Source: Clostridia bacterium (GTDB lineage: Bacteria; Bacillota; Clostridia; UBA1381). Taken from it: a DNA stretch of 16,253 nucleotides. Below, one piece after another: positions 14,621 through 16,253 of this stretch (within the stretch, counting starts at the first letter, position 1; every line of letters begins with the position of its first letter). The stretch lies in the NCBI GenBank assembly GCA_017521775.1, contig JAFXBO010000018.1:1-16253 (forward strand), read 5' to 3'. Position numbers and translations under genes: made by a program. The notes under the pieces are model-generated. The model made no database searches, was not told the DNA's origin, and saw nothing but the letters and a program-made list of their open reading frames with translations.

Positions 14621-15485
14621 ATTTAAAACATATCATCCTGTAGTAAATTTTATATATTTTGTATTGATAATCGGATTTTCGTGCGTGTTTATGCATCCGA
14701 TTAGTTTGTGTATATCTTTGTTTTCTGCACTTATTTATTCGTCAGTATTAAAGGTGAATTTGAGAATAAAGTACATTCTGCCTATGTTTATAGGCATGGC
14801 AATTTTAAATCCTATTTTTAGCCATGGGGGCGTAACAATACTTTCGTATCTTCCAAGCGGAAATCCTCTGACATTGGAAGCAATAATATATGGAATAGCA
14901 GCATCTGCTATGCTCATAAGTATTATCTGCTGGTTTTTCTGCTATAACGAAGTGATGACAAGTGATAAATTTATTTATCTTTTTGGAAGAGTTATTCCGT
15001 CGCTGTCGTTGGTTTTATCAATGACATTAAGGTTTGTGCCGAGATTTATAGAACAGATGAAAAAAATTTCCCAAGCTCAAAAAGCTATTGGAAAAGGTGT
15101 AGGCGAGGGGAATTATATAAATCGTATAAAAAATGGTATATCAGTTATTTCCGTAATGATTACATGGTCATTTGAAAATGCGATTGACACAGCAGACAGT
15201 ATGAAATCCCGTGGTTATGGAACAAAGGGAAGAACATCCTTTTCGATATTTAAATTTGATAAGCGCGACATAAAAGCTTTGACTGTAATCGTAATTTTAG
15301 GATTATATATCATAGTCGGAGGAATTTTTGACGGAATGTATGTTAAGTATTTTCCATCAATCAGATATGATATATCAGTTTATTCATTAAGTGTTTTTTT
15401 AGCATATCTTATATTTTGTCTTATACCATTGATAATTGAAATGTGGGAGGTAATCAAGTGGAAATATATAATATCAAAAATTTGA
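14607..15485 (+). CDS. ECF transporter T-component (CbiQ/EcfT family)
   Basis: A 292-aa integral membrane protein with about five to six hydrophobic helices and the two cytoplasmic coupling regions of energy-coupling-factor T-components: QAQKAIGKG (156-164) and ADSMKSRGYG (197-206), the latter holding the xRG motif that docks on the ATPases. T-components join the ATPase pair to a substrate-specific S-component. The start at 14607 is set by GGGAG (14596-14600) 6 nt upstream; it overlaps the preceding gene by 14 nt, so translation is coupled. CbiQ is the name used in cobalt/cobalamin clusters, but the family assignment does not fix the substrate. The riboswitch and DUF4430 neighbours point to a cobamide. 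Confidence 0.93.
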   Translation: MQKNEFKTYHPVVNFIYFVLIIGFSCVFMHPISLCISLFSALIYSSVLKVNLRIKYILPMFIGMAILNPIFSHGGVTILSYLPSGNPLTLEAIIYGIAASAMLISIICWFFCYNEVMTSDKFIYLFGRVIPSLSLVLSMTLRFVPRFIEQMKKISQAQKAIGKGVGEGNYINRIKNGISVISVMITWSFENAIDTADSMKSRGYGTKGRTSFSIFKFDKRDIKALTVIVILGLYIIVGGIFDGMYVKYFPSIRYDISVYSLSVFLAYLIFCLIPLIIEMWEVIKWKYIISKI

Positions 15486-16253
15486 GCTTTACCTATCCAA
15501 ACCAAGATAAAAAAGCTCTTAATGAAATAAATCTCACAGTCAATGAGGGAGAATTTGTATGCATCATGGGAAAATCAGGATGCGGAAAAACAACTCTTTT
15601 AAGGCTTCTAAAAACTGCTTTAGCACCTAATGGGGAGATTTGCGGGAGTATATATTTTATGGGAAATCCCATAAGTGAATGTGATAATTATACCGAGGCA
15701 CAAAAAATTGGTTTTGTGATGCAGAATATTGAAGCACAGCTTGTGACCGATAAGGTGTGGCACGAGCTTAGTTTTGGTTTGGAAAATTTGGGTGTTCCTA
15801 CAGGGAAAATCAGAGCAAGAGTTGCGGAGATGGCATCATTTTTCGGAATTGGAGAATGGTTTTATAAGGATGTTTGCGATTTGTCAGGCGGGCAAAAGCA
15901 AATATTAAATCTTGCATCGATAATGGTTATGCAACCGAGTGTTCTTATATTGGACGAGCCAACAAGCCAGCTTGACCCTATTTCTGCAATGGAATTTTTA
16001 AAAACTCTTGAGAGAATTAACAAGGAGCTTGGCACAACTATTATAATAACCGAGCATAGAACAGAAGAAATTTTTTCAATTTGTGACAGGGTTATTGCTA
16101 TGGATAACGGAATGATTTTAGCTGACGAAAGAAAAGAAAAACTTCCTGATAAATTAAGTGGAACGGAGTTTAATAAATTTCTTCCGACAGGTGCGAGAAT
16201 ATACGAAAAGCTTTCAAATGAAAAAAATTATCCGATAACCGTTCGTGATGCAA
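15458..16253 (+). CDS. ECF transporter ATPase (EcfA/CbiO-like), 3' end outside window
   Basis: An ABC ATPase open at the window edge, with 265 codons present. Landmarks are Walker A GKSGCGKTT (residues 38-46), the Q-loop in VMQN (Gln89), signature LSGGQ (142-146), Walker B VLILDEP (162-168) and the switch His200. It hydrolyses ATP for the ECF importer. The start is a GTG at 15458 with GGGAGG (15445-15450) 7 nt upstream; it overlaps the T-component gene by 28 nt. After one complete nucleotide-binding domain the frame continues into PTGARIYEKL and YPITVRDA, which look like the linker of double-domain ECF ATPases (two NBDs in one chain). I therefore expect a second ATPase domain beyond the window; this is inference. 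Confidence 0.92.
   Translation, partial: MEIYNIKNLSFTYPNQDKKALNEINLTVNEGEFVCIMGKSGCGKTTLLRLLKTALAPNGEICGSIYFMGNPISECDNYTEAQKIGFVMQNIEAQLVTDKVWHELSFGLENLGVPTGKIRARVAEMASFFGIGEWFYKDVCDLSGGQKQILNLASIMVMQPSVLILDEPTSQLDPISAMEFLKTLERINKELGTTIIITEHRTEEIFSICDRVIAMDNGMILADERKEKLPDKLSGTEFNKFLPTGARIYEKLSNEKNYPITVRDA

Noticed and set aside
1..16253. tRNA, rRNA, insertion sequences, CRISPR arrays
   Set aside because: No cloverleaf with a CCA-type end, transposase, terminal repeats or regularly spaced direct repeats were found on reading both strands.

Overview
The window looks like a chromosomal segment of a low-GC, anaerobic, spore-forming member of the Clostridia (Bacillota). The evidence is a SpoIIID sporulation regulator, a SCIFF ranthipeptide precursor with its radical-SAM maturase, a single-chain GlyQS-type glycyl-tRNA synthetase, S-layer homology (SLH) anchoring, strong Shine-Dalgarno sites and AT-rich intergenic DNA with sigma-A-like promoters. 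No tRNA, rRNA, insertion sequence, phage gene or CRISPR array was seen.

Layout. (1) 1-2231, minus: a stand-alone EF-G-2-like translational GTPase. (2) 2321-5267, minus: a ranthipeptide operon driven by a perfect-consensus promoter. Its order is SCIFF precursor, intrinsic terminator/attenuator, SCIFF maturase, then a PLP-dependent Orn/Lys/Arg-type decarboxylase whose start overlaps the maturase end. (3) 5320-9730, plus: glyS, mscL, rhaB and a secreted protein of unknown function, tightly packed and closed by a bidirectional terminator. (4) 9727-11352, minus: an FAD oxidoreductase with a C-terminal Rieske domain, followed by spoIIID. A perfect 13-bp inverted repeat covers the spoIIID ribosome binding site and start codon. 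(5) 11440-16253, plus: a cobalamin-riboswitch-controlled operon running off the window edge.

Region 5 is the most interesting system. A B12 riboswitch with an elaborate terminator platform precedes a secreted protein in which an alpha/alpha-toroid (prenyltransferase-like) domain, a DUF4430/transcobalamin-C-like beta domain and three SLH repeats follow one another. That alpha-barrel plus beta-domain order is the one found in animal intrinsic factor and transcobalamin. It is followed by a membrane-anchored second DUF4430 protein, an ECF T-component (CbiQ/EcfT family) and an ECF ATPase. I infer a cell-surface cobamide-capture and relay system: an SLH-anchored receptor passes ligand to a membrane-tethered beta domain and then to an ECF importer. 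The substrate-binding S-component is not in the window and should lie downstream.

Other second-look items are the SCIFF peptide (a seventh cysteine, and Gly where characterised homologues have the Thr acceptor), the terminator between precursor and maturase, the RBS-masking repeat at spoIIID, and a rhamnulokinase with no other rhamnose genes nearby.
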